Assembly: GCF_017742835.1 (NCBI RefSeq) | Contig: NZ_CP072392.1 | Location: 4,177,695 to 4,241,694 of the forward strand | DNA length: 64,000 bases | Origin: Aquabacter sp. L1I39 | Lineage (GTDB): Bacteria; Pseudomonadota; Alphaproteobacteria; Rhizobiales; Xanthobacteraceae | Direction: 5' to 3' | In this document: piece after piece, positions 28,257-38,507 of the stretch | Position numbering within the stretch: the first letter of the stretch is position 1 | Layout: each line of letters starts with the position of its first letter | The notes under the pieces: model-generated | What the model was told of the DNA's origin: nothing | Seen by the model: only the letters and a program-made list of their open reading frames with translations | The model's database searches: none | Position numbers and translations under genes: made by a program

Positions 28257-28816
28257 CTGGATCGATCTCTACTCGCTCGGCGAACCCGCCGTTCTTCATC
28301 CCAGCCCGCTTGCGGCGGACAGGACCGCACCCCGTTTTCCCTCCAACGCGCCGTCTGCACGGACCACGCCGGAAGGCCCCTCGCCACGGCTGCGCAGCGC
28401 CGCGACGACATTTCTATGGGCTCTGACAAAGACCCGAAGGCCATGGCTCCATCGCTGTCCTTCGACCGGCGCGTCATTGCGCGCCGAGGTCTCCGCACCG
28501 CCGAGCACAAAGCTTGATCAGGATCAGTTCGACCATGAGCCCCGCTCCGCGCTCACGCGCGGTCAGCACGCCCGATCATCACGCTTCCGTGTCCGAGCCG
28601 GTCGCGTGAGACAGTGGCAAAATGAACGAACCGTGGAGACCCGCAATGGCGCCTCGCCCCAGCGCCTTCACGACACCGTCTCCGACCACGCCCGAACCCA
28701 TATGGATATTTCGGGAGCGCGCTTCAGCCATCCCGGCCAACGCTTCGGTTCGACTCCTGAAACCGAGACTAGCCAGTTCACCGCGCGTGTCCAAGGACTT
28801 TTTTGCGCGGCCCGCC
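28257..28816. other. 560-bp gap between DUF4167 and prmC genes
   Basis: This should contain the DUF4167 promoter and the end of the ptsP-prfA-prmC transcript. Short open frames occur on both strands but none resembles a known family or has a good ribosome site. I see no clear hairpin terminator here. Confidence 0.4.
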
Positions 28817-29695
28817 TCACATTTGCGGTGCCGCAACGCCAGCTGGCGCCCGCAGCGCCAGCGCCCGGGGGATACCGCCCAGGTCGCGCCGCGCCGGACC
28901 GGGGATGTCCAGCCCCGCCGCGCGCGCCAGCGCCGCCACGTCCGCTTCCTGGCCGATGCCCAGTTCGAGCACCGCGCTGCCGCGCGGCTTCAGGAGACCG
29001 GGAAGGGCGACGAGGATCCGGCGATAAGCGTCGAGCCCGTCCGGCCCGCCATCGAGCGCGGCCCGCGGATCATGGGCGCGCACATCCAGATCGAGCGTCC
29101 CGATGTCGGCCCCGGGAATATAAGGCGGGTTGGACACGATGAGATCGAAGCGGGCCTTCAGCGCCTCGGCCCAGTCCCCAACCATCACGGCGGATCGATC
29201 CGCAAGGCCCAGTCGCGCCAGATTGTCGCGGGCGGTGCGCGCCGCCGCCGGGCTGAAATCGACCGCGATGCCATACCCGTCGGGGCGCTCGGACAAGAGC
29301 GCCGCCAGGATCGCGCCGGTGCCGGTTCCCAGATCGAGGATCCGGGGCGCCGAAAGCCCGGCCATCAGGTCCAGCGCCACCGCGACGACCGTTTCCGTAT
29401 CGGGGCGTGGCACGAGCGTCTCGGGGGAGAGGTCGAAGCTGAGGCTCCAGAATTCCCGCCGCCCCAGAATGCGGGCAACCGGTTCCCCCGCAAGGCGTCG
29501 CGCCAGCAGCGCCTCAATGCGCGCCACGTCCGCCGCGTCAACCGAGGCCTGCCCGTCGGTGACGATCTCGGTCGGATCGAGGCGAAGCGCCTCCGCCATC
29601 AGGACCCGGGCGTCGAGATCTGGCCTGTCGACGCCCGCTTCCGCGAGCCGGGTCGCCATCTGACGGCGCAGGACGTTGCGGGTGGGCGCGGACAC
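28817..29695 (-). CDS. prmC: Peptide chain release factor N5-glutamine methyltransferase
   Basis: Protein of 292 residues that methylates the glutamine of the GGQ motif in release factors. The N-terminal helical domain precedes the SAM-binding Rossmann domain: ETLVPRPDTETVV, ILDLGTGTGAILAALLSE (motif I) and the catalytic NPPY in DLIVSNPPYIPG. Start GTG 29695 lies five bases after the prfA stop, with GGAGGGG inside the end of prfA, so the methyltransferase is coupled to its substrate's gene. Confidence 0.95.
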   Translation of the reverse strand: MSAPTRNVLRRQMATRLAEAGVDRPDLDARVLMAEALRLDPTEIVTDGQASVDAADVARIEALLARRLAGEPVARILGRREFWSLSFDLSPETLVPRPDTETVVAVALDLMAGLSAPRILDLGTGTGAILAALLSERPDGYGIAVDFSPAAARTARDNLARLGLADRSAVMVGDWAEALKARFDLIVSNPPYIPGADIGTLDLDVRAHDPRAALDGGPDGLDAYRRILVALPGLLKPRGSAVLELGIGQEADVAALARAAGLDIPGPARRDLGGIPRALALRAPAGVAAPQM

Positions 29696-29700
29696 CGGCG

Positions 29701-30801
29701 TCAGGTCCCCTCCGCCGACGCCATCAGCTCTGCCTGATGTTCGGTGATGAGCGGATCGATGATCTCGTCCAACGCAGTGCCGGCCACCACTTCCTCCAGC
29801 TTGTAGAGGGTCAGGTTGATCCGGTGGTCGGTGACACGACCCTGGGGGAAATTATAGGTACGGATGCGCTCCGAGCGATCGCCCGAACCCACCTGGCCGC
29901 GGCGGTCGGCGGCACGGTTCGCCTCGCTGCGCTGGCGCTCCTCGTCCAGCATGCGGGACCGCAGCAAAGCCATGGCGCGGGCCTTGTTGCGGTGCTGCGA
30001 GCGCTCGTCCTGCACCGCCACCACGATGCCGGTGGGCAAGTGAGTGATGCGCACCGCGCTTTCCGTCTTGTTCACATGCTGGCCGCCGGCACCCTGGGCG
30101 CGAAACACATCGATGCGCAGGTCCGCGTCATTGATGGCCACATCCACCTCTTCCGCCTCGGGCAGGACGGCGACGGTGGCGGCGGAGGTGTGGATGCGGC
30201 CCGACGCCTCCGTCTGCGGCACGCGCTGGACGCGATGAACGCCGGATTCGAACTTCAATCGCGCGAACGCGCCCTTGCCATGCAGCGCGGCGACCACTTC
30301 CTTGTAGCCGCCCATGGTGCCCTCGCTTTCGGAGAGCACCTCCACGGTCCAGCCCTTGTCGGCCGCATAGCGCGCATACATGCGGAAGAGATCGCCGGCG
30401 AACAAGGCCGCCTCGTCTCCGCCCGTGCCGGCCCGCACTTCCAGGATGACGCCGCGCTCATCCATGGCATCCTTGGGCAAAAGGGCGATGCGCACCGCCT
30501 GGGTCAGGCGCTCCACCTCGGCGAGGAGACGCTCCTCCTCGCTTTGGGCGAGCGCCTTCATGTCGGCGTCGGAGGCGGAGTCTGCCATCAGTTCGCGCGC
30601 ATCGGCGAGGTCCCGCACGGCGGCGCGCAGCGCCCGCACTTCGTCCACCACCGGCGTCAGGTCGGAGAATTCGCGCCCCAGGCGCACATATTCATCGCCC
30701 TCCGCGCCGGCGGATAGCAATGCCTCCACCTCCGCATGGCGGGCGACCAGCGCATCGAGCTTGGCGATGGGGAGGCCAGTCTGCTGGAGATCGGTGCTCA
30801 T
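29701..30801 (-). CDS. prfA: Peptide chain release factor 1
   Basis: Protein of 366 residues that terminates translation at UAA and UAG. The GGQ motif is in [20 protein letters not shown]. The codon-recognition tripeptide region is [18 protein letters not shown], giving P-Q-T where E. coli RF1 has P-A-T, still within the PxT pattern. Other family blocks are [20 protein letters not shown] and [24 protein letters not shown] residues near 300. It lies between ptsP and prmC on the same strand. Confidence 0.98.
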   Translation of the reverse strand: MSTDLQQTGLPIAKLDALVARHAEVEALLSAGAEGDEYVRLGREFSDLTPVVDEVRALRAAVRDLADARELMADSASDADMKALAQSEEERLLAEVERLTQAVRIALLPKDAMDERGVILEVRAGTGGDEAALFAGDLFRMYARYAADKGWTVEVLSESEGTMGGYKEVVAALHGKGAFARLKFESGVHRVQRVPQTEASGRIHTSAATVAVLPEAEEVDVAINDADLRIDVFRAQGAGGQHVNKTESAVRITHLPTGIVVAVQDERSQHRNKARAMALLRSRMLDEERQRSEANRAADRRGQVGSGDRSERIRTYNFPQGRVTDHRINLTLYKLEEVVAGTALDEIIDPLITEHQAELMASAEGT

Positions 30802-30841
30802 GGCCGCCTCTGGCCCAGGGCAGGCACCGGGAAAAACACGG

Positions 30842-33109
30842 TCAAAGGGACATTCCGCTCAGTTCGGCAAAGGCCCGCAAGGTGGCGCGCACGTCCACAT
30901 GGCCGGAGGTTTCATCCAGCAATGGCAGGAGCACGGAGCGGGCCGCCGCCACGTCCAGCTGAAGCAGTGTCGCCTTCACCGGGCCGACCGCCGCCGGGGA
31001 CAGGGACAGGGAACGATAGCCGAGTGCCGCCAAGGCGATGGCCTCCAGCGGCCGGGAGGCCAGCTCGCCGCACAAGGTCACCGGCTTGCCATGCCGCGCG
31101 CCGGCTTCCGCCACCATGCGAAAGGCGCGCAAGGCTGGCGGCGAGAGCGGGTCGAACCGATCGGCGACGCGCATGTTCGCGCGGTCGACGGCGAACAGGA
31201 ACTGCACCAGATCGTTGGAGCCGACCGACAGGAAGTCCACCCGCGAGAGCATCTCGTCCAGTTGGAACAGCAAGGAGGGCACCTCGACCATGGCGCCCAC
31301 GAACACCCGTTCCGGCAGGCCGTGGCCGTGGCGGCGCAGATGGGTCATCTCCCGCTCCAGGATCGCCTTGGCCTGATCGAACTCGGAGGCGGCGGCCACC
31401 ATGGGGAACATGATGCGCACCTCGCGCCCCGCTCCCGCCCGCAGGAGCGCGCGCAACTGGCTGCGCAGCAGGCCCGGTCGGTCGAGGCCGAGGCGGATGG
31501 CGCGCCAGCCCAGCGCCGGATTTTCCTCCTCCACCATGCGCATATAAGGCAGCACCTTGTCGCCGCCGATATCGAGGGTGCGGAAGGTAACCGGCCGGCT
31601 GCCCGCCGCATCCAGCACCGCGCGATAGAGCTTCAACTGCTCCGAAATGCGCGGAAAGGTGGAGGCGATCATGAACTGCAATTCGGTGCGGAACAGCCCG
31701 ATGCCCGAGGCGCCGGTCTCCGCGATGTGCGGCAGGTCCACCAAGAGGCCGGCATTCAGGTTCAGATCGATGGCTACCCCGTCCTTGGTGACGGTGGGCT
31801 TGTCGCGCAGGGCGGCATATTGAGCCTGCCGACGGGCGCGAAACCGCGCCTTTTCCGCATAGGCGGCTTCCACGTCGCCAGGGGGGCGCAGATGCACCTC
31901 GCCGGCCTGGCCGTCGACGATCACCGGGTCGCCGGGATCGGCAAGGCCGGCCGCATTCTCCACCTGCCCCACGGCGGCAATGCCGAGCGCGCGGGCGACG
32001 ATGGTCACATGGCTGGTGGTGCCGCCCTCTTCGAGGACCAGGCCGCGAATGCGGGTGCGGTCATAGTCCAGCAGCGCCGCCGGGCTCATGTTGCGGGCGA
32101 CGAGGATGGCGTTTTCCGGCAGGTCCGTGCGGTCCGAGGCGCGCCCGCGCCCGGTCAGTTCCCGCAGCAGCCGGTTGGCCAGGTCGTCCAGATCGTGCAG
32201 GCGCTCGCGCAGATAGGGGTCGGAGGCGCGCATGATGCGGGCCCGGGTGTCGGACTGAACCCGCTCCACGGCGCCTTCCGCTGTCAGGCCGGAGAGCACG
32301 GCCTCGCGCATCTTGTGCATCCAGCCCCGGTCATGGGCGAACATGCGGTAGGCTTCCAGGATTTCCCGGTGCTCGCCGGCCTTGGAGAGGCCGTCATCCT
32401 CCAGCAGCAAATCGATGGAGGCGCGCAGCTTGCCGATAGCGGCATCGAGCCGGGCGGCCTCCCGCTGCACGTCGTCGGCGATGACGTTTGTCACCACCAC
32501 GCGCGGCTCGTGCAGCACCACATGGCCAAGGCCCAGGCCATCGGCCAGGGCGGTGCCCTTCAGATGGAGGGAGCGGCGCACGGCGGGCTCTGCGCCCGGC
32601 TTGGCGAGGGAGGTCAGCTCACCCGAGGCGATCATCTCCGCCAGCACCATGGCGGTGGTCTGGAGTGCCTCGATCTCCTCCTCGGCATAGGTGCGCCGGG
32701 CGCGGTTCTGCACCACCAGCACGCCCAGCGTGTTGCCGCCCCGCAGGATCGGCACGCCGAGGAAGGAATTATAGATCTCCTCGCCCGTTTCCGGGCGGTA
32801 GGAATATTCGGGATGGTTCTGGGCGTCGGAAATGGCCAGCGATTCGGCCTCGCGGGCCACATGGCCGACGAGGCCCTCGCGCACGTCCATGACCGTCTGG
32901 TGCACGGCGTCCCGGTTCAGGCCCTCGGTGGCATAGAGCTCAAGGGTCTGGTCGACGCGCAGCACATAGACCGAGCAGACTTCCGCCACCATATTGGCAG
33001 CGATCAGAACCACGATCTTGTCCAGGCGGTCCTGCGCGCTGACCGGCTCCGCCATCACCTCGCGGAGCCGTCTCAAGAGCACGCGGGGGCCGCCGAGCGC
33101 GCCACGCAT
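30842..33109 (-). CDS. ptsP: Phosphoenolpyruvate--protein phosphotransferase, nitrogen type (EI-Ntr)
   Basis: Protein of 755 residues, first component of the nitrogen-related PTS, passing phosphate from PEP to NPr. An N-terminal GAF domain (about 25-165) senses a nitrogen signal, probably glutamine. The phosphohistidine domain has [16 protein letters not shown] with active His367, and the C-terminal PEP-binding TIM barrel has [34 protein letters not shown] and the active Cys in [11 protein letters not shown]. The start [22 protein letters not shown] is the form usual in rhizobia. It is between lysC and prfA, a conserved order. Confidence 0.96.
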   Translation of the reverse strand: MRGALGGPRVLLRRLREVMAEPVSAQDRLDKIVVLIAANMVAEVCSVYVLRVDQTLELYATEGLNRDAVHQTVMDVREGLVGHVAREAESLAISDAQNHPEYSYRPETGEEIYNSFLGVPILRGGNTLGVLVVQNRARRTYAEEEIEALQTTAMVLAEMIASGELTSLAKPGAEPAVRRSLHLKGTALADGLGLGHVVLHEPRVVVTNVIADDVQREAARLDAAIGKLRASIDLLLEDDGLSKAGEHREILEAYRMFAHDRGWMHKMREAVLSGLTAEGAVERVQSDTRARIMRASDPYLRERLHDLDDLANRLLRELTGRGRASDRTDLPENAILVARNMSPAALLDYDRTRIRGLVLEEGGTTSHVTIVARALGIAAVGQVENAAGLADPGDPVIVDGQAGEVHLRPPGDVEAAYAEKARFRARRQAQYAALRDKPTVTKDGVAIDLNLNAGLLVDLPHIAETGASGIGLFRTELQFMIASTFPRISEQLKLYRAVLDAAGSRPVTFRTLDIGGDKVLPYMRMVEEENPALGWRAIRLGLDRPGLLRSQLRALLRAGAGREVRIMFPMVAAASEFDQAKAILEREMTHLRRHGHGLPERVFVGAMVEVPSLLFQLDEMLSRVDFLSVGSNDLVQFLFAVDRANMRVADRFDPLSPPALRAFRMVAEAGARHGKPVTLCGELASRPLEAIALAALGYRSLSLSPAAVGPVKATLLQLDVAAARSVLLPLLDETSGHVDVRATLRAFAELSGMSL

Positions 33110-33200
33110 CGGCCGATCCTCAAAGAGTAAACCGGGGACCGCGTACCCGGATGGGTTGCAGGTGGCGCCCCCCGCGCCGGGTCATGCGCCCAGTCTGACG

Positions 33201-34460
33201 TCAGCTATCGAGTCCGTATAGCGAATGCAGAGTCCGTACCGCAAGCTCGGTATATGCCGCATCGATCAGGATCGAGATCTTGATCTCGGACGTGGTGATG
33301 GCGCGGATGTTGATGCCCTTGGCGGCGAGCGCCCGGAACGCATCCGCTGCAACGCCAGCGTGCGAGCGCATGCCGATGCCGATCACCGACACCTTCACCA
33401 CGTCCGTCTCGCCTTCCAGCGTCTGGTAGCCGATGGCGTCCCGCGCCGTGCTGAGCGCCGCCTTGGCGCGCTCGAAGTCGGCGGTGGGGACGGTGAAGGT
33501 GATGTCGGTGAAGCCATCCGCCGACACGTTCTGGACGATCATGTCCACATTGATGTGGGCCTCGGCCAGCGGGCCGAACACCGCCGCGGCGATGCCCGGC
33601 TTGTCGGCGACGCGGCGGATCGACACCTGGGCCTCGTCGCGGGCAAAGGCGATGCCGGTGACGACCTGGGATTCCATCTGCTTGGCCACGATTTCCTCCT
33701 CGTCGCAGATCAGCGTGCCGGCCGCTTCCACCGTCTTCATGTGGGGGGCGTCAGGGTCCTCGAAGCTGGAGCGCACGAAGGTGCGCACCTTGTGCACCAT
33801 GGCCAGCTCCACCGAGCGCACCTGGAGCACCTTGGCGCCCAGGGACGCCATTTCCAGCATCTCCTCGAAGGCGATGGAGCTGAGCCGGCGGGCCTTGGGC
33901 ACCACCCGCGGATCGGTGGTGTAGACCCCGTCCACGTCCGTATAGATGTCGCACCGCTCGGCGCCCAGCGCCGCCGCCACCGCCACCGCGCTGGTGTCGG
34001 AGCCGCCGCGCCCCAGCGTGGTGATGCGGCCCGACGGCAGGTGGATGCCCTGGAAGCCGGCGATCACCGCCACCTCGCCCCCGTCGATCTGCTCGCCGAG
34101 CGCCTGGCCGTCAATGTCCAGGATGCGGGCGGAGCCGTGGGCATCGTCGGTGGAGATGGGGATTTGCCAGCCCTGCCAGGAGCGGGCATTCAGGCCCATA
34201 TTCTGGAGGGTGATGGCCAGGAGGCCCGACGTCACCTGCTCGCCCGAGGCGACCACGGCGTCATATTCGCGGGCATCGTGGAGGGGGGCCGCCTCGCGGC
34301 ACCAGCCCACCAGCTCGTTGGTCTTGCCGGACATGGCGGAGACCACGACGGCGACGCAATAGCCCGCCTCCACTTCGCGCTTCACGTGGCGCGCCACATT
34401 GCGGATGCGATCGATGGTGGCGACCGAGGTGCCGCCGAACTTCATCACCAGCCGAGCCAT
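33201..34460 (-). CDS. lysC: Aspartate kinase
   Basis: Protein of 419 residues, first step of the lysine/threonine/methionine pathway. The kinase domain starts VMKFGGTSVATIDRI, has VVVSAMSGKTNELV, and TLGRGGSDTSAVAVAAAL near 160. Two ACT domains at the C-terminus (about 265-415) allow feedback control by lysine and/or threonine. I chose ATG 34460; an upstream TTG would add 13 unconserved residues. It is followed by ptsP after 91 bases. Confidence 0.96.
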   Translation of the reverse strand: MARLVMKFGGTSVATIDRIRNVARHVKREVEAGYCVAVVVSAMSGKTNELVGWCREAAPLHDAREYDAVVASGEQVTSGLLAITLQNMGLNARSWQGWQIPISTDDAHGSARILDIDGQALGEQIDGGEVAVIAGFQGIHLPSGRITTLGRGGSDTSAVAVAAALGAERCDIYTDVDGVYTTDPRVVPKARRLSSIAFEEMLEMASLGAKVLQVRSVELAMVHKVRTFVRSSFEDPDAPHMKTVEAAGTLICDEEEIVAKQMESQVVTGIAFARDEAQVSIRRVADKPGIAAAVFGPLAEAHINVDMIVQNVSADGFTDITFTVPTADFERAKAALSTARDAIGYQTLEGETDVVKVSVIGIGMRSHAGVAADAFRALAAKGINIRAITTSEIKISILIDAAYTELAVRTLHSLYGLDS

Positions 34461-34766
34461 GGCTCGTGTCTTTCTTTTCTGATCAGGGAGCAAGGACAAA
34501 CGGGCGCGGTTTCGCGGCGCGCCGGGCCGCCGTCATTTTCGGGCGGTGCGCCCGGTTCGACGGCCTACGGTGCGGGAGACGGCTCCTGCGATCTCCAACC
34601 GGTCCAACATGACCCTCTTCCTCCCGGCGCCGGCTTGAACCGGCCCGACGGCATGGCGTCCACCCGCCGGCCTTATGGCTGGCGGATCGCCGTGATGCGA
34701 ATTGGTCGCCTAAATAACGGCCCCGGCAGCGGTCGGCAACCGGGGGAATCGCGGCGGCGCCCGCTC
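34461..34766. other. 306-bp gap upstream of lysC
   Basis: This holds the lysC promoter region and the end of the hydroxyacid dehydrogenase transcript. No family-like open frame or clear riboswitch fold could be identified by eye. I specifically looked for a lysine-type leader and saw no recognisable one. Confidence 0.4.
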
Positions 34767-35768
34767 TCAGAGCATGGAGGGCAGCACGCGGTCCGGCGGA
34801 CGATGGCCATCCATGAAGGTCTTGATGTTGACGATGACCTTCTCGCCCATGTCCACGCGCCCTTCCAGGGTCGCGGAGCCCAGATGCGGCAGCAGCACCA
34901 CTTTGCCCTGCTTGGCAAGGCGCACCAGCTTGGGATTGACCGCCGGCTCGTGCTCGAACACGTCGAGGCCGGCCCCTGCGATCTCGCCGGCTTCCAGCAT
35001 GCGGGTCAGGGCATTCTCGTCGATCACCTCGCCGCGCGCCGTGTTCACCACATAGGCATCCGGCTTCAGGAGCTTGAGGCGGCGGGCGGAGAGCAGGTGA
35101 TAGGTGGCCGGCGTGTGCGGGCAGTTCACCGACACGATGTCCATGCGGGCCAGCATCTGGTCGAGGCTGTCCCAATAGGTGGCTTCCAGCGATTCCTCGA
35201 TGGCAGCCGGCAAATGGCGGCGATTGTGATAGTGGATCTGCAGGCCGAAGGCCTTGGCGCGGCGCGCCACCGCCTGACCGATGCGGCCCATGCCGATGAT
35301 GCCGAGGCGCTTGCCCCAAATCCGCCGGCCGAGCATCCAGGTGGGCGACCAGCCGGACCATTCCTCGCGCTCGGACGTCATCAGCTGCGCGCCCTCGGCG
35401 AGGCGGCGCGGCACGGACAGGATGAGCGCCATGGTCATGTCGGCCGTGTCCTCGGTGAGGACGCCGGGCGTGTTGGTGACCGTGATGCCGCGATTGAGCG
35501 CGCTCGCCACGTCAATATGGTCGACACCGTTCGAGAACGAGGCGATGAGGCGCAGATTGTCGCCGGCATGGGACAGCACGGCCGAATCGATGCGGTCCGT
35601 GACGGTGGGCACCAGAACGTCGGCGGTCTTTACCGCCTCGATGAGCGCCGCCTGGTCCATCGGCGTGTCGTCGATGTTGAGGCGAGCGTCGAACAATTCA
35701 CGCATGCGCGTCTCGACCGTGTCCGGCAGCTTGCGCGTGACGACGACGAGCGGTTTGCGGCGCCCCAT
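34767..35768 (-). CDS. D-2-hydroxyacid dehydrogenase (glyoxylate reductase / D-glycerate dehydrogenase type)
   Basis: NAD(P)H-dependent enzyme of 333 residues. The nucleotide-binding motif is GKRLGIIGMGRIGQAVARRA, and the catalytic residues are Arg in VVNTARGEVIDE, Glu in LDVFEHEPAVNP and His in VLLPHLGSATLE. NTPGVLTEDTADMTMALIL is typical of GyaR-like glyoxylate reductases. It is monocistronic, divergent from the SH3 protein gene. The substrate may be glyoxylate or hydroxypyruvate; this is inferred from subfamily resemblance. Confidence 0.9.
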   Translation of the reverse strand: MGRRKPLVVVTRKLPDTVETRMRELFDARLNIDDTPMDQAALIEAVKTADVLVPTVTDRIDSAVLSHAGDNLRLIASFSNGVDHIDVASALNRGITVTNTPGVLTEDTADMTMALILSVPRRLAEGAQLMTSEREEWSGWSPTWMLGRRIWGKRLGIIGMGRIGQAVARRAKAFGLQIHYHNRRHLPAAIEESLEATYWDSLDQMLARMDIVSVNCPHTPATYHLLSARRLKLLKPDAYVVNTARGEVIDENALTRMLEAGEIAGAGLDVFEHEPAVNPKLVRLAKQGKVVLLPHLGSATLEGRVDMGEKVIVNIKTFMDGHRPPDRVLPSML

Positions 35769-35985
35769 GTGCTTCCCCGTCCCGAATTTTCAACACTTCC
35801 CACCCCCTCTAGCAGACCATCGGGGAAAGACAAAGGGTGTGAAGGGCCGGTGCCTTGACGCAGCCCCCCGACAGGCGCACCTCAAGGGCCGCCCGGAGCG
35901 GTGCGCCGGCGTGAAGATAAGATTCATGTTTCTGTAAGACACATGCAGGGACGACCTGGACACCATTGAAAGGGATCCCCGGACC

Positions 35986-36522
35986 ATGCCGATGTCGGGA
36001 AAAGCCTCCTTCCGGTCAAACACGGCCGCCGCTTTGCTGGCGACGCTGATGCTTGCCACGGCTGGCGGACTGGCGCATGGCGCCGACGAGACCGGCACCG
36101 GCCTGCCGGTTCCCCGCTTCGTCTCGCTCAAGGCCGACAAGGTGAATGTGCGGAACGGCCCGAACAAGAATCAGGACGTGGCCTGGGTGTTCTCCCGCGC
36201 CGGCCTGCCGGTGGAAATCACGGCCGAGTTCGAGACCTGGCGGCGCATCCGCGACGCCGAAGGCTCGGAAGGGTGGGTCTATCATTCCATGCTGTCCGGC
36301 CGTCGCACGGCGCTCGTGGCACCCTGGAACAAGACTGGCACGGTGGCGCTGCGCAGCGATCCCAAGTCCGACGCCAAAGTGGAAGCCCAGCTTGAACATG
36401 GCGTGCTGGGCACGCTGAAGACCTGCGACGGCAAATGGTGCCGCTTCATCGGCCCGGGCTTTGACGGCTATATCGAGCAGAGCCAGCTCTGGGGCGTCTA
36501 TCCCAACGAGAAGGTGGAGTAG
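35986..36522 (+). CDS. Secreted protein with bacterial SH3 domains
   Basis: Protein of 178 residues with a signal peptide (LLATLMLATAGGLAHGADE). Two SH3b-like units follow: FVSLKADKVNVRNGPNKNQD with VAWVFSRAGLPVEITAEF and WRRIRDAEGSEGWVYHSML, then VALRSDPKSDAKVEAQLE ending with a YIEQSQLWGVYP strand. Such periplasmic SH3 proteins bind cell wall or partner proteins, with no enzymatic role evident. It is divergent from the hydroxyacid dehydrogenase gene across 217 bases. Confidence 0.88.
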   Translation: MPMSGKASFRSNTAAALLATLMLATAGGLAHGADETGTGLPVPRFVSLKADKVNVRNGPNKNQDVAWVFSRAGLPVEITAEFETWRRIRDAEGSEGWVYHSMLSGRRTALVAPWNKTGTVALRSDPKSDAKVEAQLEHGVLGTLKTCDGKWCRFIGPGFDGYIEQSQLWGVYPNEKVE

Positions 36523-36570
36523 CGCCTCCCGCCCCGGCCTTGCGGGGCCGTCGGAGGTTCGCTATCTTTG

Positions 36571-36588
36571 TTGCATTGCGGTGCAATG
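36571..36588. promoter_or_regulatory. Possible operator upstream of siderophore-interacting protein
   Basis: Two offset short palindromes (TTGCA/TGCAA and CATTG/CAATG) overlap in TTGCATTGCGGTGCAATG, 117 bases before the siderophore-interacting protein gene. It could be an iron-regulator site, but it does not match a consensus I can state. Confidence 0.3.
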
Positions 36589-36705
36589 TGCGCCGCACGT
36601 AGGCGTTAACGTGAGCCAACGCGCTGAACGAACCTGGAAGCCCAGGCGCGTCGCGCGAAGACATGTCAGGTCACGTGATCCGCCCGGGCTTCCGAAAGGA
36701 AGCCG

Positions 36706-37596
36706 ATGCCTCAGTCCTTATTCCCTTCCCCATTCCCTTCACCGTCCTCTCGCACCTCCTCCGCCCGCCCGTCGGATGCGGCCGGGGAGGAGCAGCGGCA
36801 CGCCGTGCGGCGCGTGCGGCATGAGTTGAAGCGCCGTCGTGTCCGTGTCCAGGCGGTGACGCGGCTGACGCCGCACATGCTGCGCGTCACTTTCCACGGG
36901 CCGGACCTCGCGGGTTTCCCAAGCGTCGGCTTTGATGATCACATCAAGCTGATCCTGCCGCGGATCGAGAATGATATCCCGTCCTTTCCAGACCTCTCCG
37001 CGGACGGCCGCACCCCTTCGGCCGGCGGCGCGCCCGCCATCATGCGCGACTATACGCCCGGGCATTTCGACCCGGACGCCCTGACCCTCGATGTGGACTT
37101 CGCCCTCCACGAAGCCGGGCCTGCCACCGCCTGGGCGCTCCAGGCGCAGCCGGGCCAGGAGATGATGATCGGCGGTCCCAAGGGCTCGTTCCTCATCCCC
37201 GACGATTTCGACTGGTACCTGCTGATGGGGGACGAGACCGCCCTGCCAGCCATTGGCCGGCGCCTCCGCACCCTTCCGCCCCAAGCCACGGCGCTGGTCT
37301 TCGTGGAGGTGGCCTCAAGCGCGGACGAACTGTCCTTTTCCCTGCACCGGCGCACGCAGCTGACCTGGCTGCATCGCGACGGCCGGGCGGCGGGCGAGAC
37401 CGATCTTCTGGAACAGGCCCTGGCGCGCACCGACCTTCCGGAAGGGGAGGGCTATTGCTGGATCGCCGGCGAGACGCTCACCGCCAAGCGCCTGCGCCAC
37501 ATGCTGGTGGCACGGGGACAGTCCGGGCAATGGATTCGCGCGTCGGGCTATTGGAAGAGGGGTGCCGCCGGCTTCCACGACTCCCATGCCGATTGA
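36706..37596 (+). CDS. Siderophore-interacting protein (ViuB-like ferric reductase)
   Basis: Protein of 296 residues that uses FAD and NAD(P)H to reduce and release iron from ferric siderophores in the cytoplasm. The FAD-binding domain includes MLRVTFHGPDLAGFP, the segment DDHIKLILPRIE and MRDYTPGHFDPDALTLDVDF (the RxYTxR/Y-type flavin motif). The SIP C-terminal domain has WYLLMGDETALPAIGRRLRT and the tail WIRASGYWKRG. ATG 36706 follows AAGGAAG. It converges with the iron regulator irr, in line with a role in iron uptake. Confidence 0.92.
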   Translation: MPQSLFPSPFPSPSSRTSSARPSDAAGEEQRHAVRRVRHELKRRRVRVQAVTRLTPHMLRVTFHGPDLAGFPSVGFDDHIKLILPRIENDIPSFPDLSADGRTPSAGGAPAIMRDYTPGHFDPDALTLDVDFALHEAGPATAWALQAQPGQEMMIGGPKGSFLIPDDFDWYLLMGDETALPAIGRRLRTLPPQATALVFVEVASSADELSFSLHRRTQLTWLHRDGRAAGETDLLEQALARTDLPEGEGYCWIAGETLTAKRLRHMLVARGQSGQWIRASGYWKRGAAGFHDSHAD

Positions 37597-37609
37597 GGAG
37601 GCTCGAAAA

Positions 37610-37646
37610 CAGGAAGGGCCGGCATCGGCGATGCAGGCCCTTCCTG
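37610..37646. terminator. Shared hairpin terminator between SIP and irr genes
   Basis: An 11-bp stem (37610-37620 with 37636-37646) extends through one mismatch into a 5-bp inner stem (37622-37626 with 37630-37634) and a three-base loop. On the minus strand it is followed by TTTTC, so it fits as the irr terminator and may also stop the opposing gene. Confidence 0.8.
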
Positions 37647-37713
37647 CAACATCAAGCATCGGGCAGACCGCACATCCGGCGCGGCAAGGGCCCGGTGTGC
37701 CGATTGTGGGCGG

Positions 37714-38259
37714 TCAGGCCTTGCCGGACTTGCGGCGCAGGCGCACCACCACGTCGACGCGGGCCACCTCGAAGCCTTCTGGCGGCTCGGGGAGGCGATC
37801 CACGGCCACTTCGGCGGAGGGGATGTCCACCAACTCGTTATGGCCTTCCACATAGAAGTGGTAATGGTCCGACGCGTTGGTGTCGAAATAGGTCTTGGAC
37901 CCGTCCACCGCCACCTCGCGCAGCAGGCTCACTTCGGTGAACTGGTGCAGCGTGTTGTAGACCGTGGCCAGCGACACCGGGAAGCGCGCGCGGATGGCTT
38001 CCTCGTGCAGCATTTCCGCGGTCACATGCCGGTCGCCCTTGGCGAACAGCAGCCAACCCAAAGCGAGACGCTGACGGGTGGGGCGCAAGCCCACTTCACG
38101 CAGCATTTCGCGCACGTCATGAAAAGGACAGCCGGTGCGCCGGGCGGAGGTCACGTCGCGAAGCTGCGCCACCGGGAGAACCGCGTCCCCGTCGACGGTC
38201 GAGCTGCGGAGCGTCACGCCGTCGCCGATGCTGGCTCTGATACGTGTCATCTCGGTCAT
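37714..38259 (-). CDS. irr: Iron response regulator Irr (Fur family)
   Basis: Protein of 181 residues. It keeps the Fur fold: winged helix (MLREVGLRPTRQRLALGWLL, then HVTAEMLHEEAIRARFPVSLATVYNTL) and the dimerisation part with the histidine run SDHYHFYVEGHNEL. Upstream of the helix is TGCPFHDVREM, a Cys44-Pro45 heme regulatory motif like that of Bradyrhizobium Irr (GCPWH), where heme triggers degradation. This identifies Irr rather than plain Fur or Mur. The N-terminal extension (about 35 residues) is longer than usual and the true start could be downstream. Confidence 0.9.
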   Translation of the reverse strand: MTEMTRIRASIGDGVTLRSSTVDGDAVLPVAQLRDVTSARRTGCPFHDVREMLREVGLRPTRQRLALGWLLFAKGDRHVTAEMLHEEAIRARFPVSLATVYNTLHQFTEVSLLREVAVDGSKTYFDTNASDHYHFYVEGHNELVDIPSAEVAVDRLPEPPEGFEVARVDVVVRLRRKSGKA

Positions 38260-38507
38260 CGTCGTGTCTACAATCTCGAATCTGGCAATCGACCTGCGGA
38301 TCCCGGCACCCCGTTCCCGCGCTCATGAACATACAGATATAACGGATCGGGCCGCGATTTGCTACCGTTATAGATTGTAGTTGCACTAATGTAATTCAAT
38401 GGCAGCAATGCCTTGCTTGTGAATGCGACGGCGGTGGACTTGGGGGACCGCGTCCGCTACTCGACCCTCACTCCCAGCTGCGCCGCAGCTCATTCGAGAC
38501 CGAGCCC

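Noticed and set aside
28579..28836. Small open frame between the DUF4167 gene and prmC
   Set aside because: No ribosome site, no recognisable domain and overlap with the prmC end; consistent with chance frames in GC-rich DNA.
34461..34766. Possible lysine-responsive leader RNA before lysC
   Set aside because: No recognisable riboswitch pairing or terminator could be traced by eye; a covariance search would be needed and I have no support for it.
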